From the NCBI RefSeq assembly GCF_003473485.1, contig NC_053045.1:49766494-49830493 (forward strand): DNA of 64,000 nucleotides, written 5' to 3'. The notes under the pieces were generated by a model that worked only from the letters and a program-made list of their open reading frames with translations, made no database searches and was not told the DNA's origin. Position numbers and translations under genes: made by a program. Positions 1-12,719 of the stretch are shown here, in pieces. Source of the DNA: Medicago truncatula. Taxonomy: Eukaryota; Streptophyta; Magnoliopsida; Fabales; Fabaceae. Position 1 is the stretch's first letter. Each line of letters opens with the position of its first letter.

Positions 1-1234
1 CCAAAATATATTTAGCAAAACTTAGGGACTAAGAAAACACTTTCTAATAATGATTAAATTAATTATTTAATTTATCATTTTCAAATAATAAAATATATAT
101 CAATATATATTTTTCTCTAGTGCTTACTTCGTTCACATAATTATGTACCCCTATTAGAGATACACCCCCACTATATAAACACTACTAATATGTGATCCAT
201 CCGATGTGGAACTTCCACTTTTTTCAATTCACACTACATTAATTCTACCCATTGTAGGAATTTGTGTTTAATCAATTACTCAATTTCCACATCTTCCAAC
301 AACTATCTATTACCATCCATATCAACTTTCAAATATGTATGTATTTTTCAGGTTAAGTGACAAATGTTTTGCAGTTTTCACATGATCAGCGTACATGTTT
401 TTTAGAAATCAGCTACATTGTTAATTAATCACTTTTAGTTCTAAAAGTTTAATTTGAAACCAACATAAACAAATTAAAATCACCTTCTTTAACTGGGATC
501 AGTGATGTTTTATAGGCTGACAGGTGTATACTTATATGATACATTGTTAAAATTATTACTTAAGGAGATAATTAATATGATATAGATAAGGTAGGACACA
601 ATAGAAAACATTGATAATGTACGTATATGATTTAATTTCTTACATATTTGACAACGGGATTTGAGTTGTAATAGACAAATACAGGGTAATAAGAACAATC
701 TTGAGGCCTCGTCAGTTCATTTTCAATAATAAATGAAAAATGACAAACACAAACAATGATATCATATAGGATTTAACTTGTATATTCTATTATTGAGATT
801 TTTTTCTTCTTCTTTCAACATGCATCTAATAACTTCTCTCATTCAATATATATGTATTTGTAGATATTTTCAAAACTAGCATAACAAAGTGATACTGTGG
901 TATAATTCAATTGAATGTATAAAAAATAACACCTTCAATGCATTCATAATAACTATACATCGGTCTATAAATATAAAACCCTCTTGAGATTTTTTCTTGT
1001 CATTTTTTCCTTAAATTTTTACTAACATATTCTTTAGTAAAACTCATCACAAAATAATAGAATTATGTTACATGTTTTTTTTAACTTGCAATAAATACTA
1101 CTTGAAAACATAAATTAATTATCTAAAGAGCATGCAATTGTAAAACAAAAACAATTGCTGATAAATTTATTACTACTATAAATTTTGGGTAATACTAACT
1201 TATGCTCTAAGAATATAGGTTAAGGATCATACAT
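1..1234. other. AT-rich intergenic DNA, no gene seen
   Basis: No open frame resembling a plant protein and no clear repeat boundary. The short frames here are low-complexity. Confidence 0.6.
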
Positions 1235-1869
1235 AGGAATGGGAATAGGCTAAGCCGGCCTACGATCTAGCCTACGACAGGCCATGTCAGGTTAGGCTTT
1301 TTTCTTAAACAGAGAAGGCCTATGTTTTTTTAAAAGCTTATTTAGCTTAAAAGGCCAAGCCACGAGCCATTCAAAAAGACTCTTAGGTCTATTAGGTCGG
1401 CCTATTTAAGTAAAAATGAATAATATTATTTATTATTATATTATATTTTGTACTTTGAATTAAAATAAAAATTTGTTAACTTTTTCAGTAATTTAAGCTT
1501 ATTAGTATACATTAATTTTTTTTTTTTTTTTTGTATATTTAAATGTATTATTATAAACTAGAATTGAAATATGATACAATATATAGTCAAATTCCCTAAA
1601 AACTCATGTAGATTATCAAAAGAAAGTTTAATCTAATTGATATATTAGTTTGCTAGTCTATTTAAACTTAGATCGCATTGTTTTTAAAGATGTTCATATG
1701 AAATAGGTCTTTAAACAGGCTAGCATGTCGTATCAGACTTTTAGAAAGCCAGACTCAGACCTTAAAAGTAAGCATATGACAGACAGCATGCCAGACTTAT
1801 GCCTTCAACAAATTTGGCAGGCCAGGCTCAAGCCTTACAAAGCATAGCTCGGCCTAACCTATTCCCACA
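1235..1869. mobile_element. Non-autonomous DNA transposon (hAT-like MITE)
   Basis: The left end reads tgggaataggctaagccgg and the right end is its near inverse (cggcctaacctattccca). The sub-terminal DNA is rich in GGCC-type words and the core is AT-rich. No transposase frame is present. The TSD is not clear, so the superfamily is an inference from style. Confidence 0.55.
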
Positions 1870-2456
1870 CAAATAAGAAGTATTTATTGAGAATCCCTAA
1901 AAAAAGTACATTTATTGTGATTTTTTTTTAATTTTCAACATTTTAATAAATAAATCGACACAATTTCCAATTTGTGGATCCTTAACATTAAAGGCATATG
2001 TTAGCCTTTCTCCAAACTTATTATTTCAACATATTTCTTCTCTATCATTTCTTTTATAATAAGAATTTATTTGATGAATAATTCCCCAATCTAAGGTCCA
2101 AGGAAGGTCTTAAGATCTTAGGGCTCAAAAAACTACTTTAGATCTAATGTTTGTCTTTTTACTGTTAAATCAAATTCTTGAAATATCCTTATCATTGATT
2201 TAGTTTCAATTAATCAAACTAATGAAAATTACTTGACAACAACTTATACGTATGAAATGATTTCATTGAGTTGATATGATCACAAAATGACAAATCACAA
2301 ATCACAAATTGCAATTTATATAGCAGATAGTTCCAAACTTAACCATAAAATATATATTCGTACTCCCTCAAATGAAGAGCATATTTCCTCATCCATGTTG
2401 ATATGCCAGCTTGTGCTGATGACTAATCAAGTTTCCACTCAATGGGCTCCCTCAGT
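1870..2456. other. Intergenic, upstream of the first 8CM gene
   Basis: AT-rich. The small frame at 2287 has no recognisable product. Confidence 0.5.
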
Positions 2457-2526
2457 AACTCACATGGGCCTCCAAATAAACCAGTTATTATAATCAACAA
2501 ATTCACCAATCCTTCCCTATAAAATC
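2457..2526 (+). promoter_or_regulatory. Core promoter of the 2614 gene
   Basis: A TATA box (ctataaaatc, 2517-2526) lies about 90 bp before the ATG. At 2457-2470 there is aactcacatgggcc, which resembles blocks upstream of the related genes at 15.7, 24.0 and 29.3 kb. Inferred from position and similarity only. Confidence 0.5.
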
Positions 2527-2613
2527 CCCTCTTATTCTCTCAAACATCATCACTCACTCACACACCAAATCAAACTAAGAGTATTAGCACCTTAATCTTA
2601 ATCATTAATCCAA

Positions 2614-3012
2614 ATGGCTTCCAAGGTTGCTATGCTCCTTTGCCTCAACATCATATTTTTCACTGTGGTAAGCTCCACATATGTTCCATGTCCCCCACCA
2701 CCTCACAAAGATCACGGCCACTCACACCCTCATCATCCACCTTCCTCCAAAAACCCAACATGCCCTAGAGACACAATCAAGTTTGGTGTGTGTGCTGATG
2801 TATTGGGTTTGATTAATGTTGAGCTTGGTAAGCCACCAAAGACACCATGCTGCTCTCTCATTGATGGTCTTGCTAATCTTGAAGCTGCTGTGTGCCTTTG
2901 CACTGCTCTTAAGGCTAATGTCTTAGGCATTAACCTTAATCTTCCAATTAATTTGAGCTTGGTACTTAACTATTGTGGAAAGGGAGTTCCAAAGGGTTTC
3001 GTGTGCGCTTAA
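2614..3012 (+). CDS. Hybrid proline-rich / 8-cysteine-motif protein, His-rich linker
   Basis: A 132-residue secreted cell-wall protein of the DC2.15/pEARLI1 group (hydrophobic-seed / lipid-transfer-like 8CM domain). Residues 1-21 form a signal peptide that starts MASK, the usual start in this family. Residues 26-49 are a short linker with PCPPPP followed by a His-rich stretch ([11 protein letters not shown]). The domain has all eight cysteines: C50, C60, C79-C80, C94, C96, C121 and C131, in the order C..C..CC..CxC..C..C, with the family words [13 protein letters not shown] and LGINLNLP. No intron is needed. Known members act at the wall/plasma-membrane interface in development, cold tolerance and systemic immunity; a specific role cannot be read here. 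The His-rich linker is unlike the four other copies and could bind metal or respond to pH (inference). Confidence 0.95.
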   Translation: MASKVAMLLCLNIIFFTVVSSTYVPCPPPPHKDHGHSHPHHPPSSKNPTCPRDTIKFGVCADVLGLINVELGKPPKTPCCSLIDGLANLEAAVCLCTALKANVLGINLNLPINLSLVLNYCGKGVPKGFVCA

Positions 3013-3278
3013 ATAGACACTGCTACTTAATATGGTTGTGTCACAATATATTTTTTATTCTTCATGTGGTGTGTGGATTTTGTACTTTTTGGTATATTCT
3101 CTCTAGCACTTGCTATTTGTTTTTGCCTATGAACATTTCGTTCATACTTGATTGTTATTATTTATTATTATCATTATTATTGTGATGGTTTGAAATTGAA
3201 GCATCTTTGTCTTCTTATTCATGGTCTCACTATAGTGACAAGTAATTTGTATTCCATCTAAGTGAAATTTCTTGTATT

Positions 3279-3285
3279 AATAAAA
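3279..3285 (+). promoter_or_regulatory. Possible polyadenylation signal of the 2614 gene
   Basis: An aataaaa word about 270 bp past the stop. Plausible by position only. Confidence 0.3.
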
Positions 3286-3309
3286 TTTCTATGATTAAGC
3301 GAAAATTCT

Positions 3310-5840
3310 ATGGTGTGTTGATTCTCTAGATTGTTGTCTCTATACAATCTAAATTGGGGTGTCTTTTGGCCTATTATATGCCTTGTACTCCTTTTTAGAA
3401 TTAACTTCTTTGTTTGTTAGGAAAAGAACTTTCGGTTTACCTGCAAAAGAAAAACAATATTCGCCACTAGTTTTTGTGAAGTTTATGAGCTATACAATGA
3501 CAAAAAGATTTAGCATTTGTTTTGTAAATAATATGTAAAAGAAATAATAAACACCACCTGAAAACTCATACATACAAAAAGTGAATTTCATGGTTGAATA
3601 TGGGTAACCATATAACATGTCAAGATTAACAATTTCGATATTGACAGTTGAATTAACTCATAATGACATATTTAATATATATTAAGAAAATCTTTAAGAT
3701 TTACTCCAAGACTCACTTCAAATATAAGCTATAAGTAACAAACCCTAACAAATATAAACTATATTTTAGGAAATTTGTAACTAATCCATAAAAAACTAAA
3801 TCTCTAATGTGATTAACCAACTAAGTATGATTATATCACTTGATTAACTTGAATTAACAAACAAACTAAAAAAAATCAACGACATAATTAATAACAACAA
3901 TGCCACTACTATAAATCCAACAACATTAAGTCTTAAAATAAAATTAAAAATCCACCAATATAAAACAAATCTCAAAATAAATCCACCAACCAAAATAAAC
4001 CCAAAAGCATAAAATAAGTTTCTAAATAAATCAACTACATATTTTTTCTAGTAAGTCATCAATCAACTTAAAAATAGTAGGCTAAACGAATCGACCCATC
4101 CCGCGTCCATTATATTTTTTAAAGAGTTAAACGGGACCAATCAACCAAAGAGGACGAATTCAAAACTTCAGCTCAACTATCCAAAAATAGTGGGGGTAAA
4201 TGAGCCTTACACAAACATATATTGTTTAAATGATAGACACAAATACAAATTTTATGCATGCATAAATATACAAATAAATATAGAAAAACAAGCTACAAAA
4301 AACTAAAAACAATAATACAAGAAAGTGCGCTAAAACTAGCACATGTAATTTTGACACGCACCACGCTTGCCACATACACACACAAATGAACCAAACGAAT
4401 CGAACTATATATATAGTTTAAGTTCAGCTCATTTAGTTAACAAACTTAATTTTCAACTCATTTGGTTCATGTATTAAGTTCAATAAGTTAATTCTCGAGT
4501 CGAATTTCAAACTTTCTCAAGTCGAATTCCAAACTTTGTCTGAGAGAATAGGGTTGAATCTATCGTAGAACTTCATAAAACTAAATTTTGATTCATGTAG
4601 ATCTTCGATTTTGCGCATGCGAAGTCACTTAACAAAGGGCTTAGAGAAACACTAAATTTGTGCATGTGGAATTCGTAACAAGAAACTTTCTGCGGATGCC
4701 ACAAAATACGAAAACTCTGCATATGCGACTTCACGATTCGTGCACATGAGTGGATTAGAAAAAAATATTTTCTCTTACCTCAAGGCTTTTTAATCCTCTA
4801 ATTACTAATTTTAAGGATCACAAGGATAATTTCACTCGTTAGGGTGTTCACCACAATATCAATAAATCTTTGAAATGAAATTTTTATTTTGGAGTGTTTC
4901 AAAGGAAGTGTAGAAACTAAGAATGAATGTCTCATCCAAATATCTTTCCGATAGATTTGATAAGGAGAAATAATATATTTGTACAACTTGTGTCAACTTT
5001 ATCTCTAATACTCATATTATGTTATTATTCTTTTTTTTCTCTCTCGATTATTTTTACCAATAAAAAAAGACAAAAAAGAAGTTATCACAAAAATTATCTT
5101 AAATAATTGTTCAATTATGACTGCTCTTTGAAAAGTGAGGCCATTGTGTTTCAAGAAAAGAGGTCGAGCATAGTAGAAAGCAATTCATGGGATTATGTAT
5201 TTAGTTGAAAATAAATAAGGTTTTTGACCTAACCTAAACCATACAAAAGAAAATTGAATGGGTATCTTTTGTCATATAAAATCATACTCTCTTTTTTTTA
5301 AACAATAAAATCATACTCTCTAAATATCGTGTTAAATCTTAAAATATTGTTTAATCTCATTTATTTATTAATTAGCTCGTTAGTATTTTAAAATATATTT
5401 CCGATTACTTTATTTGACTATGTTAATATGAACTTGGCTTTAAGTAGGTTTACTGTCCATAGCAGATTTTCAGAATGGCCAAGTTCAAACTTGAAAACAA
5501 GCTCACGAGAGGTAATAAATTATACTTGAGCATTGAATTTTTTGATGACTCGAAAGCTTAACTCGACGCTAACTATTTTCACCCTTTAAACAAAAACTAT
5601 GGTTTCTTGTGTAAGCAACATCTAATACAATGTAACATTGTTTATAGAGCAAAGTTATTTCAACATCTACAATGACATTTCTCTTGTTTATATTGTCCAA
5701 ACACTCATGTCTCCTCTTGGCTTATACGTTTCTTTCATTCTCATTAACGTGTCAAAAAGGAATCGTGATGTGTCAAAAGCAGAATATTGCAATTATGTGA
5801 AAAAAAAACCAATGGATACAGTGCAAACGAAATCATTCAT
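3310..5840. other. Intergenic DNA with decayed repeat
   Basis: No gene seen. About 4370-4560 contains words such as ttcagctcatttagttaac and tcatttggttcatg, which resemble the 39.4-39.56 kb repeat and are probably a decayed hAT-type element. The rest is AT-rich. Confidence 0.4.
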
Positions 5841-5844
5841 GTTA

Positions 5845-6208
5845 GGGTTAAATAAGTTTTTCATCCTCATAAATATATCAAATTTTGATTTTAATCCTTA
5901 AAAGATAAAATGAGATGTTTTTATCCTCATAAATTTTTTTGTTTTAGTTTTGATCCCTAATGGATATAACTTTGTCATCTTTTTAACATAATATAAATAT
6001 ATAAAAATTGAACATAATAAACAAATATAAAATGGATACATCTTGATCATAAAAGTGTTATAATCTTGAGATTCATATGAACATAACTTGGTCATTAAGG
6101 ATCAAAAACAAAATAATTTTTTTTTATAAGGATGAAAACATCCTATTTTATTTTTTAAAAACATTCTATTTTATTTTTTAAAGACTAAAATCAAAATTTG
6201 CTATATTA
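5845..6208. mobile_element. Decayed fold-back MITE
   Basis: The left part (ttttgattttaatcctt near 5885) is inverted on the right (aagactaaaatcaaaattt, 6180-6199). The words tttcatcctcataaat and aggatgaaaacatcc are also inverted. No coding capacity and no clear TSD. Confidence 0.45.
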
Positions 6209-6212
6209 GTAA

Positions 6213-6372
6213 TGATACATAGATATCCTTTAACACCCACACAAAAATCTGACACGTAGTCACATGGACCCCGCACAAGCACACTTTCTCTTTTCTCTCT
6301 TCTTCTCTCTTCCTAATGCATGAGGTGTACAAAGGTGTATGAGAATAAATGGTGTCTATGTAACATTTTCCA
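6213..6372 (-). mobile_element. MITE, same family as 30281-30470 and 60887-61071
   Basis: Read on the minus strand it shares ggaaaatgttac, gaggtgt, gggtccatgtg and aaaattctgac-like words with the two better copies at 30.3 and 60.9 kb. A 9-bp flank match is only 7 of 9, so this is the oldest copy. Confidence 0.5.
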
Positions 6373-6379
6373 TATTTAT

Positions 6380-7280
6380 AAGGAAGAAAAACTTATTTAA
6401 CACTTTGATATTATTACACCTTGTTCAGCTAGTTTCAGAACACCATGCAAGTATTTTCACGGATTGTTCTGAAGAAGAGTCACGGGTTCACTCTCGAAAT
6501 CAGAAATCCACTAACAAAACTCCAAAATCTCTAATTATATCTCTGCCATTTAGAAGCCTAGGGATATGTTACTAAGTTGAAAATTTGATATTAGCTTTTC
6601 CATTATGAATAAATTAGATATTTTTTTCTTGTTCGATAATTTGGAATTTTGTCAGGTGTTGGTACAAAATTATTTCAAAGTTTAAATTCATTTTGAAATG
6701 ATTAAATATAAAAATGATGATATATCATAATAATTGAATATTGGACGTAAACATTAACAACTCCAAGTTAAGGAGTTTCCACCATAAAATTAAGGTGATA
6801 AATCAAAAGAAAAATGTTCAATTAGGACTCTATAGGAGTGTATACACCTTTATAAGAGGTTAGAGTTTAGCATTGTAATTTCAATATACTTAGATCGAAT
6901 CTTATAGAGGCAATTTTAAAACAAAGGTCTTACCAACAAGTGTTTTTAAAATATTTGTTAAAAATTCAGAAAATGAAACAAATGATAAATTTTATATCAA
7001 GAAAGTTATTTTTTAATGTTATAATGTGTTGACTATACAACTTTCATGATAAAACTTTCACTTTAAATTTTTTATCTAGTGCTCTTAGGGCACAACATTT
7101 CTCTTAAAACAATAATGTCATAGGTAGAGTGGTAAGAAGAGAAAGATGAAAAAAAAAAAATGAAATTTTGAATGGAAGTATAAAAGGAAAATGTGTATAA
7201 ATATAAATACTCATATTCAAAATAAAAATAAAAATGCTCATATTCAAAACCGTCACCGCTTCATTGTTTTCACAAGCTTG
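6380..7280. other. Intergenic, upstream of the 7370 gene
   Basis: AT-rich. About 6920-7110 (ggtcttaccaacaagtg to gctcttagggcac) resembles a dispersed repeat also seen in part at 14410-14540. No gene seen. Confidence 0.4.
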
Positions 7281-7283
7281 AAC

Positions 7284-7290
7284 TATATAA
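7284..7290 (+). promoter_or_regulatory. TATA box of the 7370 gene
   Basis: tatataa, 80 bp before the ATG, with no competing ATG between it and the chosen start. Confidence 0.55.
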
Positions 7291-7369
7291 GCAGCATACT
7301 AGTATATCAGTGTAGTACCAAAATCAAAGAAAAACAACGAAAGTGTGTGTCAGGTTCACACCATTCACC

Positions 7370-7939
7370 ATGTCATTATCAAAATCAAAAGCTCTATTCT
7401 TCATCTTTAAAATATTGATGTTGAATTTCATAACACCAATGATACATGCATGTGGTCCATGCACTCAGCCAAATCCACCACCTTACCACAAACCACCGAG
7501 CCATCCAAAACCAAAACATCCACCACATCACGGCGGAGGAGGAGGAAGGCCAATAGTGTTACCTCCTCCAGTGGTTGTTGTGCCACCCATTATCGTCACA
7601 CCACCACTGCAACCACCTCCGACGATCATATATCCACCGCCAACAACCCCTCCTGTTTTTCCTCCTCCGAGTCCAAGGACTTGTCCAATTGATGCACTCA
7701 AGCTTGGACTTTGTTTGGATGTTCTTGGAGGAGTTGTTCATGTTGTAATTGGAAACCCTCTTAAGAATGTGTGTTGTCCTGTTATACAAGGATTGGTTGA
7801 TCTTGAAGCTGCAATTTGTCTTTGTACTGCTATTAGGGCTAAGGTTCTTAATCTTAATATTTTTCTTCCACTTGCTCTTCAAGTTTTAATCACTTGTGGG
7901 AAGACTCCTCCTCCTGGTTTTGTTTGTCCACCTCTCTAA
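7370..7939 (+). CDS. Hybrid proline-rich / 8CM protein, long Pro-Val linker
   Basis: A 189-residue secreted wall protein. The open frame extends 27 bases upstream, but the first in-frame ATG is at 7370, in a caccATG context, directly before a signal peptide (residues 1-27). The linker (28-104) is the longest of the five: a PNPPPYHKPP segment, a Gly-run (GGGGG, 55-59), then PPPVVVVPP, QPPPTIIYPPP and PVFPPPSP blocks. The 8CM domain is complete: C105, C115, C135-C136, C150, C152, C176 and C186. It has CPIDALKLGLC where the others have [11 protein letters not shown], and KVLNLNIFLP where they have [10 protein letters not shown], so it is the most divergent member. The function is probably structural or lipid-binding at the wall; not determinable further. 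Confidence 0.94.
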   Translation: MSLSKSKALFFIFKILMLNFITPMIHACGPCTQPNPPPYHKPPSHPKPKHPPHHGGGGGRPIVLPPPVVVVPPIIVTPPLQPPPTIIYPPPTTPPVFPPPSPRTCPIDALKLGLCLDVLGGVVHVVIGNPLKNVCCPVIQGLVDLEAAICLCTAIRAKVLNLNIFLPLALQVLITCGKTPPPGFVCPPL

Positions 7940-8037
7940 AGCTCATGGCTAATTAAGTTAAAGTTTATTTCTAGTTAATTACTCTACTAAATTATGTGTA
8001 ATTTTCTCTTCTAATTAGAGTTTTGGTGTTGATGTAA

Positions 8038-8118
8038 TATAATGTGGGGTGTTCAGAGTTTGAACCCTCGCCTCTACATATACTATACAATATCCATGTC
8101 AACTGAGTTATGCTTTCT
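8038..8118 (-). mobile_element. Probable SINE fragment downstream of the 7370 gene
   Basis: On the minus strand, box-A-like cataactcagttgacatgg is followed by box-B-like agggttcaaactctg, as in the better SINE copies at 36.4, 53.7 and 59.9 kb. It is only about 100 bp past the stop, so it may lie in the transcript's 3' end. Confidence 0.45.
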
Positions 8119-8155
8119 AGTTAGTGTATTATATATCTCCTCCTATCAATCTGTC

Positions 8156-8179
8156 TTTTTTTTTTTTTTTTTTTTTTTT
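8156..8179. repeat. Homopolymer T(24)
   Basis: Direct reading; 24 consecutive T. Confidence 0.9.
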
Positions 8180-10403
8180 GTTAAAATTAAAATAGTCAAC
8201 CACTTACAAGCTTTTGTAAACTACCATTTCAGTTTTAACATAACTAGACTGGCCTAAATTTTGCTGTGTTGTCCGGTGCATCTGATTGAATCCATATCCA
8301 AGGAAAACATGAGAAAGTGGTTGTAAAAGATGAGAAAATTAATATAATTTTCCTGTACAATATGCATGTTTACAGTTTCAGATTTGACACAAGCATCTCT
8401 AATGCAATGGGATTAAAAACAATATGGTTAATACTCGTTAGTTGTTGTAATGGCTCCAAGGTTGCCATCTAAGAATATTTACTCCGATGTAGGAATAATA
8501 GTTGTGTTTTTAGAGGGTTGAATGACTCATTGAGTTAACGTTGAAGAAATTAAAGAACTTAGATTTAAACCCGAAGGAATTAGTAAATAATAAATATTAA
8601 TCTAACATGTAATTACTAGTATTTGTCATTAAATAAAAGTTGCGCTTTTATTTTACTTTAACAAGTTCCAAATTTTCCAGGTTCCAAATTTACCAATTTT
8701 TAGCTTAAGAACATGTTCTTCTATGAAAACTCTACTTATTACACTCAACTTCAATGCTAAGAAGATTAATAACTTGTTCTTAAAATCCTCGAAGTTCACC
8801 GATGGAGGCCACAAGGAACAATTGGCTATATCTTAAATTGTAATTTTTGTCTAATGAAGTCTAAATTATAAATTGTATTAATATATAAGCAAAAATACTA
8901 CTTTTACATTCATTAAAAAATAGTTGTATTTTTTTAAATTACAGCTCATGTGAACTTGCAACATAGAAATAGAATTGAAAAATGAAATCCAAATTAATTA
9001 AAAAGTAATTAGAGAATAATAACATAACATAAAAATAATAGAGGTTAATTTTTTATTTTTTTTTATCTTTATATTTTAATTTTTTTTTTATTGTTTATAT
9101 TCCATATTAGAGTGAACACTGAGTAGTCAACATACATTTGCTAGAGGCAAATGTATAATTTGGGCTTATTACCAAACATTTAATTATCTACTCTGGGCTT
9201 AGGAACTAAAACGTGTGTAATTCTCCTTCAAAAAAAAAAAAGTGTGTAATTTGTAGTTCATGTCAACAATTGAGAGATGAACAAGTCTAAGTAAAAACTA
9301 AAGAAACACAAAGGAGGAGAGCTAGAGAATAGAAAATACTTTAAAATAAAAATAAAAATACGGATTATCATAACATGATACGAAAATATTCATGTTTTTT
9401 TAATAATTCACTTGATAATGAAGATGATAATATTGAGGATATATATTGTTAATGACGAATGTGATGATATATATTTGATCCAATAAATCCGAAAGCTCTT
9501 GAGTCTAAAATAATTGATTTAGATAGATGACTCCTTTTGATATTATTATGTTATTTACAAATTTTTTATGTTATTTATAATTGGTATAAATATATTTTTG
9601 GCCCTATAAATGTTTCAGCTCCTCTAAAAAATTTCCTTGACTATTAATTTTTCAAAAGTTTTTATCACCACTTTTGGTTCTGTTTTAAATTAATTCATGT
9701 GTATCATTCGAAAATTTGAATTTTTTCGCAATCATGTGTAATTAGTACATTATACAATTCTCTCTTGCCAAAGTTTAATTTTTTTTAACAAATTTACGAT
9801 GAATTAAACATAAATTTTTATGTTTTTGGATTTTAAAAATTCATATTTAATTCATGTTTTGTTATAAAATTCTATTTTTTTTGGAGATATTCTATAAAGG
9901 GCACAGAAGATATGACTTAAAAGCAAAACCAAACGTGTTGACTGAAGCTTTTTGGAAACTAAAAGGAAAAAAAGAAGAACCAAAAGTGTGGGCGGAAGAT
10001 TTTTAGAGGACTAAAAGTCGAAGAATTTTTTTAAAGAGACTAAAAGAAACAATAAGAATATTTATAATAATCAAAACATATTTAACCATTTATAATTTAA
10101 AAAGAAATGTTAATGAGCGAGAGCCATAAAGACACTCTTTATGAGTTTAAAATAATAATAAAGTTTTATATATAAATAAAAATATGTGTATGCATTATGC
10201 AATGCTTTGAAAACTGAAATCTTTAACTTTTTAAATAAATACACTAAAATAATTTCTTAATTTGAAATCGAGTGTATAAAGTATTTAAATAAAAGATGAT
10301 TCATTTTGAGTTATTTATCCTTCTTTTTATTAGGAGATCAATTTGTATGATTAGAACATGGACTTATTTAAGACGACCCTGACTAATTAGGGAGAATAAA
10401 TCC
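8180..10403. other. Intergenic DNA, no gene seen
   Basis: AT-rich. About 9590-10100 has MITE-like inverted words (tatatttttggcccta at the left, aaaacatatttaacc at the right, and the retained acttttggtt / aaccaaaagtgt pair). Boundaries are unclear. Confidence 0.4.
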
Positions 10404-10590
10404 ATAAACAAGACCTTAATCCAAAACGAAGATCTATTCAATATGTCCGATAAAAAAATAATACTAGAATATTATCTCTATAACTAAGTCTAAAGGGAGG
10501 ATAAACAAGACCTTAATCCAAAACGAAGATCTATTCAATATGTCGGATAAATAAATAAAAAATACTAAAATATCATCCCTATACCTCCTT
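10404..10590. repeat. Tandem duplication, 97-bp period
   Basis: ataaacaagaccttaatcc and the following 60 bases occur at 10404 and again at 10501, with few differences. Confidence 0.85.
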
Positions 10591-10599
10591 GTCTTTTGC

Positions 10600-11205
10600 A
10601 TGATTTGTTTGTTTCTTGGTTAAACATGGAAAGATTCTTTTGTTTTCATAAAAGTGCTTGTCTATACTTATTTTCAAATGGATGATGTGAAACTCTAATT
10701 ACACATGTTCTTGACGTCTCATAGGCTCGTTTCAAAAGGGTAGTTTCCTCGGACAAAAGAGAAAACAGATAGAAAATTGGTGTTATCAAACCAAACCAAA
10801 CCAAACCTAACTAGGAAACTAAGACATCAACCATGAATTGATAGCACACTAGCTGGATTACTGTTAACCTTCACTTCATTCAATTTCCATCATGTGATTA
10901 TGACCCCCGAGTTTTCACCGTATTCTATCTTGTAGAATTGCATAACAAAATAAAGACAACCTAGCCTGAACTTCCCAAACCAGCTTTTGTGAATATACGC
11001 ATCATGTTTCACTGTTTGAGATCGATCAATTATTCTCACGAGGAGATTGATGAAATTAGATTTTATCTGTAGTGCACAATTTGGACCAAAGCTGGTGCTT
11101 ACTATTGCGGCCTTAAATTAGATAGCATTAAGAAATTATCTTGGGTGTCGTTAATTACTTGGGAAGGTAGAGGCAAAAATTTTGTATTTTCAATTGGTGG
11201 AATTG
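10600..11205. other. Intergenic DNA, no gene seen
   Basis: No frame or repeat structure that I can support. Confidence 0.4.
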
Positions 11206-11209
11206 TACC

Positions 11210-12715
11210 ATAATGTTCTTGACAGCTCAAATGCCTATGTTGGTAGTCATAGGCACAACAAACAAGCTCAATTCTGCATTGTCATTCGATAACGCTCGAC
11301 GATTATGGATTTTGTCATCCGTAATTGTCGACCAACGACTTTGAACGGCAAAATATCGACAACTGGCACCTCCATAGATATGAAGATTTTATATAGTCTC
11401 TCAATGCATGACTCATTATAATCATTAAATCGATGTGGCTGCAAGAGCTTCATGAATCAGAAGAGACAACAAAATTTGGAGATGAGAGTAAAAAGTGTTT
11501 TAAAGAATTACCAAAACCTTTTATACTTCCCCCTCTAAAACGTTTGAAAGCCCATGGGTCAATTATTCGATCAACCGTTCAATTAGAGATCCCACAATAT
11601 TGAAACGAAACAATGGTCCATATCAAAGCATCTGACCAATTCGATAGTTTAGCGAAGAGTCCATCAGACACCCAAACGATAAGAACAATCTTACGACTAA
11701 TATATTTCCCAAAAAAGCTAACACTGATAAACCACTCAATGACCTAAGTAATCAAGTACATTACTAGTCTTTACACATGACAACCAACAACCCCTCAATC
11801 TCATCTCTAAGATGCTTACATTGAATGTTGAGATTGAAAGATGACCAGGTCTTTTGTGAGGAAATAACACACACTCATTTTACAACACGGACACTATCCA
11901 CTAACGAGCAGAAAGGAAACCTCTCTGTGAGCACCATTCTTAAGTTAACCCCGTTAGCTCCCCGCAAGTAAAGTTCTTTTCGAACTACTCAGTTCTTCGC
12001 AGACATCGTCCTTAAGACAAATTGATTCCCATGAGCGTAAACAATATAATACTATCAAGTTCTTTACGAACCACCATCTCTCTTCAAGCAACATATTTTT
12101 CAAGTTCCTACCAATCTACAACGCATCCATCCCAAACTTAAAATTATTACACAAATTTTAAGTATCATACAAGCATGGTGCTATCCTACATCCTTAAACG
12201 TTTAAGATTCCTTGCGATCCACGAGCTCATCACAAGCTTACAACTCAATTCCCTACGAACTAAAAACTCCTCGAAGTGCATACAACATAAAAATCTCCAT
12301 AAGCATGATCTTTGTCATTACATAGAATATCAAATTTCTCGAAGTCATCATTCTTTACTCCAAGAATGACGACTTGGGTGGATGCTGTTTTGGAGTCCTC
12401 AAAAGCCTATGCTTGAAGTCCTAGGCCCAACAAGCATGCTTCATTATGCATTGGACCGATACTTCTTCACACACCCTCTCTCCACGAGGGGATGCACTTA
12501 GAAATACGGGGCAATGACTCAAACCACATAATTGTAACTGCTTCCAACATTGACATTCCATAACGCTCAACGATTACATATTCCACCTTCCGTAATCATT
12601 GACCAAACGGCTACAAACGCCAAAATATCGACAACCTGCACCTCCCTATATAAGAAGACTTTATATAGTATCCCAATATATAATTCGTTCTAACCATTTA
12701 CCCTTCAAATATTGA
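11210..12715. mobile_element. Possible short LTR element (two diverged direct repeats)
   Basis: About 11220-11445 and 12385-12705 are diverged direct repeats. Both carry ataacgctc, gattatg/gattaca, a gccaaaatatcgacaac-like word, gcacctcc and a TATA-like segment (ttatatagt). The first copy lacks about 80 bp. The spacer (about 940 bp) has no protease, RT or integrase frame. This fits a TRIM/LARD remnant, but I could not identify a primer-binding site or TSD. Confidence 0.5.
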
Positions 12716-12719
12716 AGTC

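Noticed and set aside
5638..5901. 87-residue plus-strand frame
   Set aside because: Low complexity, runs into a MITE, no conserved motif.
7343..7369. Upstream extension of the 7370 gene
   Set aside because: Codon at 7343 is GTG; the first ATG is 7370 and gives a proper signal peptide.
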